Positions 10,474 to 21,022 of a stretch of DNA of 64,000 bases are shown piece by piece; position 1 is the first letter of the stretch, and every line of letters starts with the position of its first letter. This DNA is from Segnochrobactrum spirostomi (lineage in GTDB: Bacteria; Pseudomonadota; Alphaproteobacteria; Rhizobiales; Segnochrobactraceae), in NCBI RefSeq assembly GCF_009600605.1, contig NZ_VWNA01000003.1:558001-622000 (forward strand). Reading direction: 5' to 3'. The position numbers and the translations under genes were made by a program. A model generated the notes under the pieces. It had not been told where the DNA came from, ran no database searches, and worked only from the letters and a program-made list of their open reading frames with translations.

Positions 10474-10692
10474 GGGGATCGGGTGAGGGGGAGGATTCAG
10501 CGAGCGGGCAACGACCCGCCGAGGATGGTCTTCCGGCTGCGACCGCTCCCGTCATCCACCGCCCCAGGATGATGCGCGGCATATGAGCCACCTTTTCGCT
10601 AGAGCGCCGGAAGCAAGCAGCCCCTCATGGACAAACGCAACGGGGCAAGCGGACGCGATGCCGCCTGCCCCGCCGTTTGCCAAGAGTCTGGA

Positions 10693-11709
10693 TCAGGCGG
10701 CCGCGACGGCGGCCGGCTTCAGGACGTCTTCGGTGATGCGCAGATCGTCGGCGAGCGGCCGGACCGGGGCAAGGCCGAGGGTCTGCAGGTTGCCGTGATA
10801 GGCGCGCACCGCCTCGTCGGTGGCGATGTTGCCCTCGACCACGGCGCGCATCAGTTCGATCAGCACGAGCGGCGCCTCGGCGAGGTTGATCTTGCGGCCG
10901 AACAGCGCGAGGCGACCGCCGTAGCGCTCGGTCTGCGCGATGAGCTCGAAGGTGTCGCGGGTCGTGCCGGCGCCGCCGCCGAGAATGCCGACGATCAGCT
11001 CGCTGTCGAAGCTTGCGAGCTCCTCGAGCGCGGCCGGGCCGTTATAGACGGTCTTGAGGAACTGGGGCCGCTCCGCCCGCGGCACGCTCGCCAGCGACTT
11101 CAGGATGTGATCGTTGACGAACTCGCCGATCTGCTCGCGCGACAGGCCGATGTCCACGTTCGGATTGAAGATCTCGTAGAAATATTTCATGCCGGTGGCC
11201 GACGCCTCGGCGCGGAACTCGGCGAAGTCCTGCAGGGCGCGCAGATCGAGATCGGCGTCGTTGGTGAAGCAGATCGAATAGAGGCAGAGATCGGTGCCCG
11301 CGGTCGGATAGTTGGCGATCGCCCGCCGCAGGTTGGTGTCGCGGAACGGACGCGACGGAACGCCGGCATAGCGGCCGTGGCGCACACCGGCCCAGCACAT
11401 GGTTTCGATATTGCCGCGGATCGCCGGCTTCACCTCGCTGCCGACGAAGGCGCCGCGCTCGTCCAGCAATTCGAGGTTGGACTGGGAGACGAGCATCAAA
11501 TCGACCACGTCGTGGCGGACGATCTCCTCGATCTGGGTGATGAACTCCTGCCGGGTCCGGCGCCGCGCCGGCTTCACCGACCAATCGAAGCCGGAGGCGG
11601 TGACGCCGGCCCCGACATCACCGTCCTTCGCATCGGCGATGATGAAATCGGTCGGCTTGTAGCGGCCGGCCTTGATGGCGCCGAGCTTGCGGTCGAGCCT
11701 TGAAACCAT
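10693..11709 (-). CDS. Class I aldolase-like TIM-barrel protein (putative sugar-phosphate aldolase)
   Basis: The 338-aa product has features of the DeoC/LacD/FbaB aldolase superfamily: DFIIADAKDGD near the N-terminus, DLMLVSQSN, KYFYEIFNPN, a candidate Schiff-base Lys in FLKTVYNGP, and a Gly-rich phosphate-binding GILGGGAGT. Start 11709 is preferred over the upstream ATG at 11793 because GAGGAC sits six bases before it. It is transcribed divergently from the ADP-dependent sugar kinase, which suggests that it cleaves a phosphorylated ketose. The exact substrate is not evident. Confidence 0.7.
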   Translation of the reverse strand: MVSRLDRKLGAIKAGRYKPTDFIIADAKDGDVGAGVTASGFDWSVKPARRRTRQEFITQIEEIVRHDVVDLMLVSQSNLELLDERGAFVGSEVKPAIRGNIETMCWAGVRHGRYAGVPSRPFRDTNLRRAIANYPTAGTDLCLYSICFTNDADLDLRALQDFAEFRAEASATGMKYFYEIFNPNVDIGLSREQIGEFVNDHILKSLASVPRAERPQFLKTVYNGPAALEELASFDSELIVGILGGGAGTTRDTFELIAQTERYGGRLALFGRKINLAEAPLVLIELMRAVVEGNIATDEAVRAYHGNLQTLGLAPVRPLADDLRITEDVLKPAAVAAA

Positions 11710-12212
11710 GATGTCCTCGTCGTGGGGTCGGGTCGGCCCGTCGTGTAGGGGCTGTCGGGACGGACCATTGTCGTCCAACTCTGTGAACCACACCTCCCAT
11801 TTCTCGCATATTCTGTCAATCTCTTCCGTCGAAACCGAGCCGAGGCGCTCCCCGAGTGTCCGACCGGGCGGCGCCCGCGCCCGCCAGCCGGGCCACGGTG
11901 CGCGCGGCAGGGCGCTAAATATGTCGGGATTTCAAACGATTGCGGATGCTGGATTGGCACGTTGGGCTTTCAGGCCGAGCCGAAGCAGCCCTCCCAGCCC
12001 CGCCGCTCGCGTGCGGGGCGCGCCGTTGTGTGCCCTCATTCGGCTGCGCGCCACGTGGGCAGTGCAGCATTCCGTAGTGCAGTGCGAAGGGCATCAACGC
12101 CCACCGCGTGGCCGCCGCGGGCGCGCGCTGCGTTGACTTTTGAAAGAGTCTGAGAGACCCTGATTGAAATGATGGCGCCGGGATCAACCGGTGCTCGGAG
12201 GAGACGACGCCG
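11710..12212. other. Divergent intergenic region between aldolase-like and ADP-dependent kinase genes
   Basis: This 503-bp gap holds no convincing gene. A TTGACA hexamer on the minus strand (11814-11819) and a TTGACT hexamer on the plus strand (12133-12138) are possible -35 elements for the two divergent genes, but neither has a good -10 at the usual spacing. GGAGGAG before 12213 is the kinase ribosome-binding site. Confidence 0.4.
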
Positions 12213-13475
12213 ATGGCTGCCGCACGCGATTGGCATGCGCTGTACGAAGGTTTGTCGCGCACATTGCCGGTGATGGCGAAGGCGGGACCGCATGATCCCG
12301 CCGATGCGGCGGGGCTTTTCCTGTGCGGCATGAACATCTGCGTCGATGCGCGGGTCGATCTCGCCGATCCGGCCAACATCGGCGCGCTGATGGCGGAGCC
12401 CACGACGACGCCGGCCCGCGCGCTCGGCGAGGAATTGCTGTCACGCGTCGCGCGCGGCGTCGGGGGCGAAATCCGGTTCGATTGGGCGGAGGGTCCGCAC
12501 TGGCTGCGCCCGCGGCTGCGCGCCAGGCCGGCGCTCGGCGGCACGGGTCCGCAGGCGGCGGCGGTGCTGGCCAAACTCGGCGCCCGCGCGGTCATTCCGT
12601 TGGAGGATCGCACGGCGCCGATGCTCGCTGAGATCCCGCCCGGCGTCCTGATCGCCGAGGGCGAGGGGCTGGTGCAGGCGGCCGACATCGTCCCGAGCAA
12701 GGAGCCGGTGCCCGAGATCTACATCTTCGAATACACCGCCGGCCGGCCTGTGGCGGATATCGTGCCGCGCCGCTCGTCCCGCATCATCGTTCGGTTCTCC
12801 GACCGGGGCATCCAGCGCGACCCGGCCTTCGAGGCGCTGTCTCTTCGCCTCGCGCCGCGGGCCGCCGCGGCGCTCGTCTCCGGCTTTAACGACGAGGCGG
12901 CGCAGACGGTCGGCGCGGCGAGCCGCCACGTCTTCGCCCTGACGCGGACCTGGAAGGCCGCCGGCCTCGAGACCATCCATTTCGAACTCGCGGGCTACGT
13001 CTCCCAGGCGGCGCTCGGCGAGGCGCTGGCGAATGCGGCAGGCGCCGTCACCTCCCTCGGCATGAGCCATTCGGAGCTCCTCGGCATCGAGCCGAGCGCC
13101 GAGCACCCGATGGCGGCGATGCTGGCGCTGGGCGACCGGCTCGGCCTCGAACGGGTGTGCGTGCACGCCGACACTTGGGCCGCGTCCATCACCACAGGCG
13201 ATCCCGAAATCGAGCTTCGCGCCCTGATGGCCGGGTGTGCGGTCGCCTCCGCCCGCGCTGCGACGGGAGCGCCCGTCGCGGAGCCGCGTGTCGATCCGGC
13301 TGCCCACTTCGACCCCCTGCCCTTCGTGAGCCCCGTCCGCACCGGGCGCTGGACGTTCGTCGCCTGCGCCGCGCCTTATCTCGAGGCGCCCGCGACCACG
13401 CTGGGGCTCGGCGATTCCTTCACCGCGGGGTCGCTCCTGGTGCTCGGACGCGGCGCGTTGGCCGAAGTGCGCTGA
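12213..13475 (+). CDS. ADP-dependent phosphofructokinase/glucokinase family sugar kinase
   Basis: The 420-aa protein matches the ADP_PFK_GK family (ribokinase fold): substrate-side LGGTGPQAA, the HFELAG motif, the SLGMSHSELLGI helix and a C-terminal GLGDSFTAG motif with the catalytic base at about Asp401. Members use ADP rather than ATP as phosphoryl donor; they are best known from archaea and animals. Here the gene lies between an aldolase-like gene and a DeoR repressor, near an FGGY kinase and Frc importer, so it probably phosphorylates an imported sugar or sugar phosphate. Start has a good RBS (GGAGGAG). Family assignment is firm; donor and substrate are inferred. Confidence 0.82.
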   Translation: MAAARDWHALYEGLSRTLPVMAKAGPHDPADAAGLFLCGMNICVDARVDLADPANIGALMAEPTTTPARALGEELLSRVARGVGGEIRFDWAEGPHWLRPRLRARPALGGTGPQAAAVLAKLGARAVIPLEDRTAPMLAEIPPGVLIAEGEGLVQAADIVPSKEPVPEIYIFEYTAGRPVADIVPRRSSRIIVRFSDRGIQRDPAFEALSLRLAPRAAAALVSGFNDEAAQTVGAASRHVFALTRTWKAAGLETIHFELAGYVSQAALGEALANAAGAVTSLGMSHSELLGIEPSAEHPMAAMLALGDRLGLERVCVHADTWAASITTGDPEIELRALMAGCAVASARAATGAPVAEPRVDPAAHFDPLPFVSPVRTGRWTFVACAAPYLEAPATTLGLGDSFTAGSLLVLGRGALAEVR

Positions 13476-13703
13476 CACGAATTCCTCGGCAATGCGCGAC
13501 GACGCCGTTCCACGAGAGTGGATCGCCTTGGATCTCTTTGATAGAGCTTGCTCATTGCGGATGTCCTCCCGGATCGTCCCGTCAAACATGAGCAGAGCGC
13601 CGGCGCGACCCGGCGTGTGGACCGGTCGGATTGGTGCTCGGATCGCCGCCAGCGCCGCCGCTTGGTCGCGCGCGGGGACGCCTCAGGCTTTCGGGGATCG
13701 AAG

Positions 13704-14516
13704 ATGGAGCACCCAGCAAAGCGCGTCGACATGGTGCCCGCCAAGCGGCGGGCGCTCATCCTCGAGCACCTTCGGATCAACGGCGCGGCGAGCATCCAGG
13801 AGCTCGCCGAGACCATCGGCGGGTCGCAATCGACCGTGCGGCGGGACCTCGAGCACCTGGTCGAGCGCGGCTATCTGGAGCGCACCCACGGCGGCGCCCA
13901 TCTGCTGCAGCCGATGCGGGCGACCTTCGAACGCGAGAACTCGGTCAATTTCCAGCTCCAGCGGGCGGAGAAGATCGCGATCGGCCGCGAGGCCGCCAAG
14001 CGCCTCAGCGCCCGCGACAGCGTGATGCTCGACAGTTCTTCGACGGTGATGGAGGCGGTGCGCGCGGCGGCCGAGCGCGATCTGCCGCTGACCCTCGTCA
14101 CCAACAGCCTGGAGATCGCCGATTTCGCCGCCGACATCAAATCGTGGCGGGTGATCATGCCGGGGGGGACGATCCGCGCCGGATACCGCCACCTCGCCGG
14201 CGAGCCCGGCGAAGCCTTCATCCGCACGCTCCACGCCGATCTCTGCTTCACCGGGGCTTCGGCGGTGAGCGGCACCCTCCTCACCGACAGCTCCCTCGAG
14301 ATCGCGGCGTTGAAGCGCGCCATGATCGCCGCCGCGCGCCGCACCATCCTGCTCGCCGACAGTTCCAAGTTCACCGCGCCGAATTTCTGCACGCTCTGCG
14401 AAATTTCGGCGATCGAGGAGGTGATCACCGACGATGCGGCGCCGGAGGAGGCGCTGAACGTGATCCGCCTCGCCGATCGGACGGTGACGCTCGTGCATCC
14501 TGCGGGCCTGCGCTGA
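13704..14516 (+). CDS. DeoR-family transcriptional regulator
   Basis: The 270-aa product has the DeoR N-terminal winged HTH (KRRALILEHL, GGSQSTVRRDLEHL, the THGGA hinge) and the DeoRC sugar-phosphate sensor domain (SSSTVMEAVRA, TNSLEIA, PGGTIR, GASAV, LLADSSKF). Such regulators usually repress sugar catabolic operons and respond to phosphorylated intermediates. It follows the ADP-dependent kinase by 228 bp on the same strand and converges on the FGGY kinase. Start 13704 was chosen as the first ATG directly before the HTH; 13731 is an alternative. Confidence 0.88.
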   Translation: MEHPAKRVDMVPAKRRALILEHLRINGAASIQELAETIGGSQSTVRRDLEHLVERGYLERTHGGAHLLQPMRATFERENSVNFQLQRAEKIAIGREAAKRLSARDSVMLDSSSTVMEAVRAAAERDLPLTLVTNSLEIADFAADIKSWRVIMPGGTIRAGYRHLAGEPGEAFIRTLHADLCFTGASAVSGTLLTDSSLEIAALKRAMIAAARRTILLADSSKFTAPNFCTLCEISAIEEVITDDAAPEEALNVIRLADRTVTLVHPAGLR

Positions 14517-14524
14517 CCCAATCC

Positions 14525-16072
14525 TCAACGCCGTGCGCGCTTCAGGGCCCGCATCGCGGTGCGCAGCGTATCGTCGGCGGCGAGACGCCGATATTCGCCG
14601 TAGAGCCCCTCATAGAGCACGGCAGCACCGGGATCGGGTGTGTACAGCGAGGCGGACCGGGCTCCGTAGCGCTCCGCCGCGGCGGTGAAGTCGGGCACCA
14701 CGCCGGCCGCCACCGCCCCGTGGAGGGCCGCGCCGAGTGCGGTCGGGTTCTCGACATCGGGCACCTCGACCGGGCGGCCGAGAACATCGGCCAGAACCTG
14801 GACCAGAAACGTGTTCCGGTGCGCGAGGCCGCTCGTCATCACCACGCGCCCGACCGGCACGCCGGCCGCGAGCGCGAGATCGAGGATGGCTCGCGTGCCG
14901 AAGCACAGCCCCTCGACCAGGGCGCGGTAGATTTCCGCTGCGGTCGTCTGTAGGCCGAGCCCCAGCAGCAGGCCGGTGAGGTTGGCGTCGGCGAGCGGCA
15001 CGCGATTGCCGCTGAACCAGTCGAGGGCGACCAGCCCGCCGGCCCCGGGTCCGAGCCGACGCGCCTCCTCCGTGTAGGCGTCGAAGCTCTCGGCGATCGT
15101 CGCGCCCCGCGGGAAGGCCCGCACGAACCACATCAGCACGTCGCCGAAGGCCGCCTGCCCCGCCTCGGCGCACCAGAGGTCCGGGAGCACCGCTCCGAAG
15201 GCCGCGCCCTCCAAGCCGGACGGTAGCGGACGTGTCTCCGCATCGAGCAGAAGGAAGGCCGCGGAGGTGCCGAGCGCGCCGACGAAGGTTCCGGGCGCCG
15301 TCGCGCCGATCGCCGGCAGCACCACGTGGGAATCGATGACGGCGACCGCCACCACGGGGGCGCCGAGGATGCCGGTGCGCGCCGACCAGGCATCGGTGAG
15401 GCGCCCTGCGGCGGTTCCGACCGGTTGCGGCGGTGTCAGCCGCCCGGCGAGCCCCGGGATGCCGGTATCGGGATAGGTCCCGAGATATTGGGCCTTGTAG
15501 GCGGCGAAGTCCAAGCTGCGCGCTTCGCGGCCGGTGAGCTGCCAGACGAGCCAGTCGCCCGCTTCGATGAAGCGCGCCGTCTCCGCCCACAGCGCCGGCG
15601 CCTCGCCGGCCATCTCCGCCGCCTTGGCGAGCAGCCATTCGCCGGAGAGCTTGCCGCCGAAATTGGCGAGATGCGCCCCGCCCATCGTACTCAGGCGCTC
15701 GGCCTCGGCTTGTGCGGCGTGCTTCCAGAGCTTCACCTGGGCGTGCGGCTCGTCCGGACGGGTGTCGGCGAGCGCCGTGCCGTCCACCCGCGCCGGCAGC
15801 GGCGAGGAGGCGGTGAAGTCGAGACCGATGGCGGCGACCTCGCGCCCCGCTCCGATCGCCCGCAGGATCGCCTCCGCCGCCTCGACATAATCGGCCGGCA
15901 CCTGGAGCGCGAAGCCGGGCGGCAACGGGGTCGGGCCGAGCCGACCTGTCACGACGCCATGGCGATAGGGATGGACGTGGTAGGCCTCCTGCGCGCCCGT
16001 CGCCGCGTCGACGAGAACGCCGCGTGCCGAGTCCGTGCCGAAATCGAGGCCAATCAGATAAGTCGGCGCCAT
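14525..16072 (-). CDS. FGGY-family carbohydrate kinase, ribulokinase-like
   Basis: The 515-aa protein starts with the actin-fold phosphate-1 motif GLDFGTDSARG, followed by an LDFTASSPLP segment typical of ribulokinases, and has a C-terminal FGGY_C region (VVMTSGLAHRNTFLVQVLAD, NPTALGAALHGA). FGGY kinases phosphorylate pentuloses, hexuloses or polyols with ATP in the cytoplasm. It lies downstream of the frcBCA genes on the same strand (141 bp after frcA), so it is probably the first catabolic step for the sugar imported by that system. L-/D-ribulose or another ketose is the likely substrate; not resolved here. Confidence 0.85.
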   Translation of the reverse strand: MAPTYLIGLDFGTDSARGVLVDAATGAQEAYHVHPYRHGVVTGRLGPTPLPPGFALQVPADYVEAAEAILRAIGAGREVAAIGLDFTASSPLPARVDGTALADTRPDEPHAQVKLWKHAAQAEAERLSTMGGAHLANFGGKLSGEWLLAKAAEMAGEAPALWAETARFIEAGDWLVWQLTGREARSLDFAAYKAQYLGTYPDTGIPGLAGRLTPPQPVGTAAGRLTDAWSARTGILGAPVVAVAVIDSHVVLPAIGATAPGTFVGALGTSAAFLLLDAETRPLPSGLEGAAFGAVLPDLWCAEAGQAAFGDVLMWFVRAFPRGATIAESFDAYTEEARRLGPGAGGLVALDWFSGNRVPLADANLTGLLLGLGLQTTAAEIYRALVEGLCFGTRAILDLALAAGVPVGRVVMTSGLAHRNTFLVQVLADVLGRPVEVPDVENPTALGAALHGAVAAGVVPDFTAAAERYGARSASLYTPDPGAAVLYEGLYGEYRRLAADDTLRTAMRALKRARR

Positions 16073-16212
16073 CGCCCGTCGCTCTCAAACATGGTCGGTC
16101 GACCCCGGTCGGCGGCGCGTCCATGGCGGTGCGGTCCTGACGGACCGCCCCCGCGCCGCATGCGCCGGCCGAGTCTCTCGGGTGGTGAGGTGGCGGTGAG
16201 ACCGGGAGCCGG

Positions 16213-16988
<776 letters not shown>

Positions 16989-16992
<4 letters not shown>

Positions 16993-18068
16993 TGCGCCAC
17001 CCTCCGGATCCATTGATCGACGCCGACGGCGGCGATGATCAGGATGCCGACAGTGAACTCCTGCCAGAGGGCATCGAGCCCGCCGAGCGCCAGACCGTTG
17101 CGGAAGACGCCGACGATGAGCGCGCCGACGAGGGTGCCGGCGATCGAGCCGCGTCCGCCGAACAGGGAGGTGCCGCCGATCACCGTCGCGGTGATGGAAT
17201 CGAGGTTCGCGCCGCCGCCCGATGTCGGGCTGATCGCTCCGACCCGGCCGATCAGCGCCCACGAGCCGATGGCGGCGACCAAGCCGGCGAGCGCGTAGAC
17301 CGCGAGCAGAACACGCCGGGTTCCGATACCGGACAGTCGCGCGGCTTCCGGGTCGTCGCCGGTCGCGTAGACGTGGCGGCCGAAGGCCGTGTGGGAGAGG
17401 ATGTAGCTGACGACCCCCGCGAGCACGAGCATCAGAACCGTGCCGGCCGTGATGCGGGCACCGAACACGGAGATCGCGGTGCCGGTCAGTTGCAGCAGGG
17501 GCGCGGCGTCCGCCACCTCCTGCGCCCGGATGGTCTGACTGCCCGAATACCAGAGATTGAGCGCCCCGAACACGCTCCAGGTTCCGAGCGTGACGATGAA
17601 GGGCGGCAGCCGGGCGGCGGTGACGAGGAGCCCGTTGATGGAGCCGCACAGAATCCCGAGGCAGAGGCCGAGCGGCAACGCGAGTTCCGCCGGGACGCCG
17701 GCATGGACCGCGACGCCGCCCATGATCGTCGAGGTGAGAACCATGATCGCGCCGACCGAGAGGTCGATGCCGGCGGTCAGGATCACCAGGGTCTGCGCGA
17801 TCCCGATGATGCCGATGATCGTCACCTGCTGCAGGATGAGCGACAGGTTGTAGGGCTGATAGAAGCGCTTTCCGACGAGCAGGCTGAAGATCAGCACGCT
17901 CATGCCGAGCACGATGAGCGGTACGGTGATCGGATAGGTGTGGAGGAAGCGCTGCAGCCGGGCGATCGGCGACCGCCGTTCGTCCTCGAAGACGACGGGG
18001 GCCGCATCCGCGGCGGGAAGCGCGCGTTCGTAATCAGCCCCGCGCGGCGGAGCGTCGGCATTGCCCAT
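16989..18068 (-). CDS. frcC: Sugar ABC transporter permease, FrcC-like
   Basis: The 359-aa inner-membrane protein has a cytoplasmic N-tail, about 8-10 hydrophobic segments and the CUT2 permease signatures TAGIDLSVGAIMVLTS and GGTSLFGGRGSIAGT. Start 18068 is preferred over the ATG at 18083 because GGGAGAGGGTGCC directly precedes it. It lies between frcB and frcA. Together the three genes encode an importer driven by FrcA ATP hydrolysis. Confidence 0.9.
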
Positions 18069-18087
18069 GGCACCCTCTCCCATCCGG

Positions 18088-18112
18088 CCGGAGGGCGGCG
18101 ACCGCCCTCCGG
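18088..18112 (-). terminator. Intercistronic perfect hairpin between frcB and frcC
   Basis: Two perfect 11-bp arms (CCGGAGGGCGG / CCGCCCTCCGG) separated by three bases, 19 bp downstream of the original frcB reading-frame stop and 20 bp before frcC. It has no U-tract. Such stem-loops commonly protect or attenuate mRNA after binding-protein genes; that role is inferred. Confidence 0.6.
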
Positions 18113-18130
18113 ACCCTCGATGCGGATCGC

Positions 18131-19194
18131 TCAGCCCCAGCAGAGCTTCAGCGCTTCGTCCGCGTTGATGGAGGGGACGCCTTCCACCGGCTTGTCGGTG
18201 ACGAGCTTCACGCCGGTATTGTAGAAGTTGAGGCCGGGGTCGGCTTCGGCTTCTCGCCGGTCTTGACGTAGTTGACGATCGCCTCGACGCCGAGCGACGA
18301 CATCAGCAGCGGGAACTGCATCGCGGTCGCGCCGATCACGCCGGCCTTGACGTTCTTGACGCCAGGGCAGCCGCCATCGACCGAGGTGATGACGACGGAG
18401 CCTTCCTTGCCGGCGGCCTTGAGCGCCTCATAGGCGCCGGCGGCAGTCGGCTCGTTGATGGTGTAGACGACGTTGACGTCCGGGTCCTTCTGGAGCAGCA
18501 GCTCCATGCCGGTCCGGCCACCCTCCTCCGAGCCGCCGCCCCACTTGTGGCCGACGATGCGCGGATCGTTCTCGTCGAGATAGCGCGACATGTCCTTCGG
18601 ATCGATGCCGAAGCCCTTCATGAAGCCCTGGTCGCGGGCGACGTCGACGCTCGGCTGGCTCTCGAGCGCGTCGAGGAACGCGACTTTCGCCTTGGCCGGA
18701 TCGCCGACGGTCTTCGCCGCCCATTTGCCGATCAGTTCGCCGGCGAGCACGTTGTCGGTGGCGAAGGTCGCATCGGCGGCGTTCGCCGGATCGAGCGGGG
18801 TGTCGAGGGCGATCACCAGGATGCCGGCCTGGCGGGCCTTCTCGACCACCGGCACGATCGCCTTGGTGTCGCTCGCGAGCAGGAGAATGCCCTTCGCGCC
18901 GGCGGAGATCAGGTTCTCCATAGCCGCGATCTGGCTGTCGTTGTCGCCGTCGAACTTGCCGGCATAGCTCTGGACTTTGACGCCGCCGATCTCAGCCGCC
19001 TTCTGAACCGCGCCTTCGCGGATCTTGGCGAAGAACGGGTTCGCCTCGGTCTTGGTGATGACGCCGATGAGAATGTCTTCGGCACGCGCCGGCAGGGTGC
19101 CGGCGAGAACGGCGACGCCGAACGCGGCACCGGACAGCAGGCTCGCAAAACGCGCGCCGACGCGCGCAGCCCGCGGAGACAGGGGCGATCGCAT
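18131..19194 (-). CDS. frcB: Sugar ABC transporter periplasmic binding protein, FrcB-like, with apparent 3' frameshift
   Basis: The signal peptide (core [10 protein letters not shown], cleavage near ARA-ED) is followed by a Peripla_BP_4 sugar-binding domain ([41 protein letters not shown]). The start has a strong RBS (GGAGGA). As written the frame ends at 18208 with a foreign tail ([10 protein letters not shown]). Shifting by one base at the four-G run 18236-18239 restores a typical family C-terminus ([17 protein letters not shown], then ...[13 protein letters not shown]) with a stop at 18131. Either one base is missing from the sequence or the gene really has a late frameshift. The intact product would be about 354 aa and periplasmic. 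Confidence 0.85.
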
Positions 19195-19358
19195 GTAGTC
19201 CTCCCATAGGTCGGAAGTTGTTTGGTTCCCTTCCGTACGGGAGGATGCTGCCCCCGTTTATGGGTCCTGTCAATCTTAATGCCGTCTACTTATGTCAAAA
19301 AATACGCATATCTGACGTTGCATCGGTCGGTTATCATGAGGCGGCAGGGAGTTGGGAC
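19195..19358. promoter_or_regulatory. Divergent frcB / ROK-regulator control region with 16-bp imperfect palindrome
   Basis: The region separates frcB (minus) from the ROK regulator (plus). CCTTCCGTACGGGAGG at 19229-19244 is a near-perfect palindrome (7 of 8 positions), and two TTGACA hexamers on the minus strand (19268-19273 and 19293-19298) are candidate -35 elements for frcB. The palindrome is a plausible operator for the adjacent ROK repressor, but no second copy was found to support it. Confidence 0.45.
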
Positions 19359-20573
19359 ATGATCGCGGAGCGCTTCTGGTCGGAGGCCGGCACCGAGCCG
19401 TCGGGCGGCGGCGAAGGCGCGCTATTGTCGCTCATCGCCTCCCGCCGTGCCCGCTCCCGCTCGGAGCTCGCGGAACTCTCCGGGTTGTCGCGCGCGACGG
19501 TCGCCCAGCGTCTTTCGCTCCTCCTCGAGGCCCGCCTCGTCGACGAAAGCGAAGAGACGCTGCGCAGCGGCGGGCGCCCGGCCAAACTGTTGCGGCTCAA
19601 CACCGATTTCGCGCTGACGCTGGCCGCCGACATCGGCGAGGAGCGCAGCCGCATGGCGCTCACCACCCTCGACGGCGCGGTGCTCGACGCCCTGACCGAA
19701 GAGATCGACATCCGCCGCGGTCCGGAGGCGACGCTCGCCATCCTGGCCGACCGCTTCGAGACGCTGCTCGCCCGCACCGGCCGCCACCGCCGCGACGTGC
19801 TCGGCATCGGGCTCTCGCTGCCGGCCCCGGTCGATTATCCGCGCGGTCGCGTGGTCGGGCCTTCGGTGATGACGGGGTGGGACGATTTCGACCTTCGTGG
19901 CTGGTTCGCCGCCCGCTTCGAGGCGCCGCTGTTCGCCGAGAACGACGTCAATCTCTTGATGCTCGCCGATTATCACCGCGCCCGGCGCGACGCGCGCCAC
20001 CTCGTCTACGTCAAGATCGGCACCGGAATCGGCAGCGGCATCATCGCCGACGGCCGCATCTATCGCGGCGCGCAAGGTGCGGCCGGCGATATCGGCCATA
20101 TTCAGTTCACCCGCACGCCGGCGCCGCTCTGCCGCTGCGGCAAGATCGGCTGCGTCGAAGCCCGCGCCGCCGGCTGGGCGATCGCCCGCGACCTGCGCGC
20201 TGAAGGTCTCACGGCGGAAACCGCCCGCGACGTGGTCGGGCTCGTACGCGCCGGCGAGCCGCACGCGATCCACCTCGTCCGCCAATCCGGCCGGGTTATC
20301 GGCGAGGTGCTCGCCAACGTCGTCAGCATCCTGAACCCGAGCACCATCGTGATCGGCGGCACGCTGGCGGCGGTGGACGATTATCTGCTCTCGGGGGTGC
20401 GGGAGATGGTCTACAGCCGCACGCTCCCCCTTGCGACGCGCGAGCTCGAGATCGCGATCTCGCCGCCCGACGGCGATTCCGGCGTCGTCGGCGCGGCGCT
20501 GCTCGTCGTCGAGGAAGCCATGTCCCCCCGCCACGTCAACGCCGTCGTCGCCCGCTACGCGAAGGCGTCGTGA
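19359..20573 (+). CDS. ROK-family transcriptional regulator (XylR/NagC type)
   Basis: The 404-aa product has an N-terminal MarR-like winged HTH (SRSELAELSGLSRATVAQRLSLL) joined to a ROK sugar-kinase fold: DIGEERSRMALT, GIGLSLPAPVD, ENDVNLLMLADY, IGTGIGSGII and the zinc-binding CRCGKIGCVEARA. ROK repressors bind sugar or sugar phosphate and release operators of transport operons. It is divergent from frcBCA and probably controls it. Start 19359 is preceded by GGGAG; upstream in-frame codons lie inside the divergent promoter region. Confidence 0.88.
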   Translation: MIAERFWSEAGTEPSGGGEGALLSLIASRRARSRSELAELSGLSRATVAQRLSLLLEARLVDESEETLRSGGRPAKLLRLNTDFALTLAADIGEERSRMALTTLDGAVLDALTEEIDIRRGPEATLAILADRFETLLARTGRHRRDVLGIGLSLPAPVDYPRGRVVGPSVMTGWDDFDLRGWFAARFEAPLFAENDVNLLMLADYHRARRDARHLVYVKIGTGIGSGIIADGRIYRGAQGAAGDIGHIQFTRTPAPLCRCGKIGCVEARAAGWAIARDLRAEGLTAETARDVVGLVRAGEPHAIHLVRQSGRVIGEVLANVVSILNPSTIVIGGTLAAVDDYLLSGVREMVYSRTLPLATRELEIAISPPDGDSGVVGAALLVVEEAMSPRHVNAVVARYAKAS

Positions 20574-21022
20574 GGGGGAGTAAGGATGCTTGTGCTCCAC
20601 GGGCAATACCTCTGACCGGCACGACAGACCGCTGCGTTGCTTTTCCGAACCCTCGGCGGAGGCCAGCGCCTTGAAGGCGCAGTCTCGATTAACAGGGTGA
20701 AACGGTGAAAACCGGAGCCGTGCCCTGATGGTGCGAGACCGTGATTAAACCTGATCTTTCTTTCATAATATTTCATATGATAAGAAATAAAAAGCACATA
20801 CGATATTGTTAACGACCCGCATCTTTACGAACAAGGTAAGTCATGTTTAAGTTGGCATGCGATACGAAGCCGGCCAGGGGCTTGGAGGACATTTGCCATC
20901 CGCGCTGGGCCCATTTATGGCCGCGAGATAGTTGATCGGTTGGATCGCGCGTAGATCTGTCTATTTGCTACAAACATGTGGATATGTACGCACGCTTGAC
21001 GTGCATCTGGGAGGGATTCGGT
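20574..21022. other. Intergenic region, turning AT-rich before the tail-collar gene
   Basis: No supported gene in these 449 bp. Base composition shifts to AT-rich at about 20750 (TTTCATAATATTTCATATGA region), which marks the left side of the AT-rich insert. The RBS GGGAGG before 21023 belongs to the next gene. Confidence 0.45.

Noticed and set aside
11945-11975. TTGGCAC motif suggesting a sigma-54 promoter between aldolase and kinase genes
   Set aside because: The -12 element TTGCA/T is absent at the required spacing.
20843-20935. Small 30-codon frame with AAGG upstream in the AT-rich gap
   Set aside because: The Trp/Arg/Pro-rich peptide has no recognisable feature, and such short frames are expected by chance.
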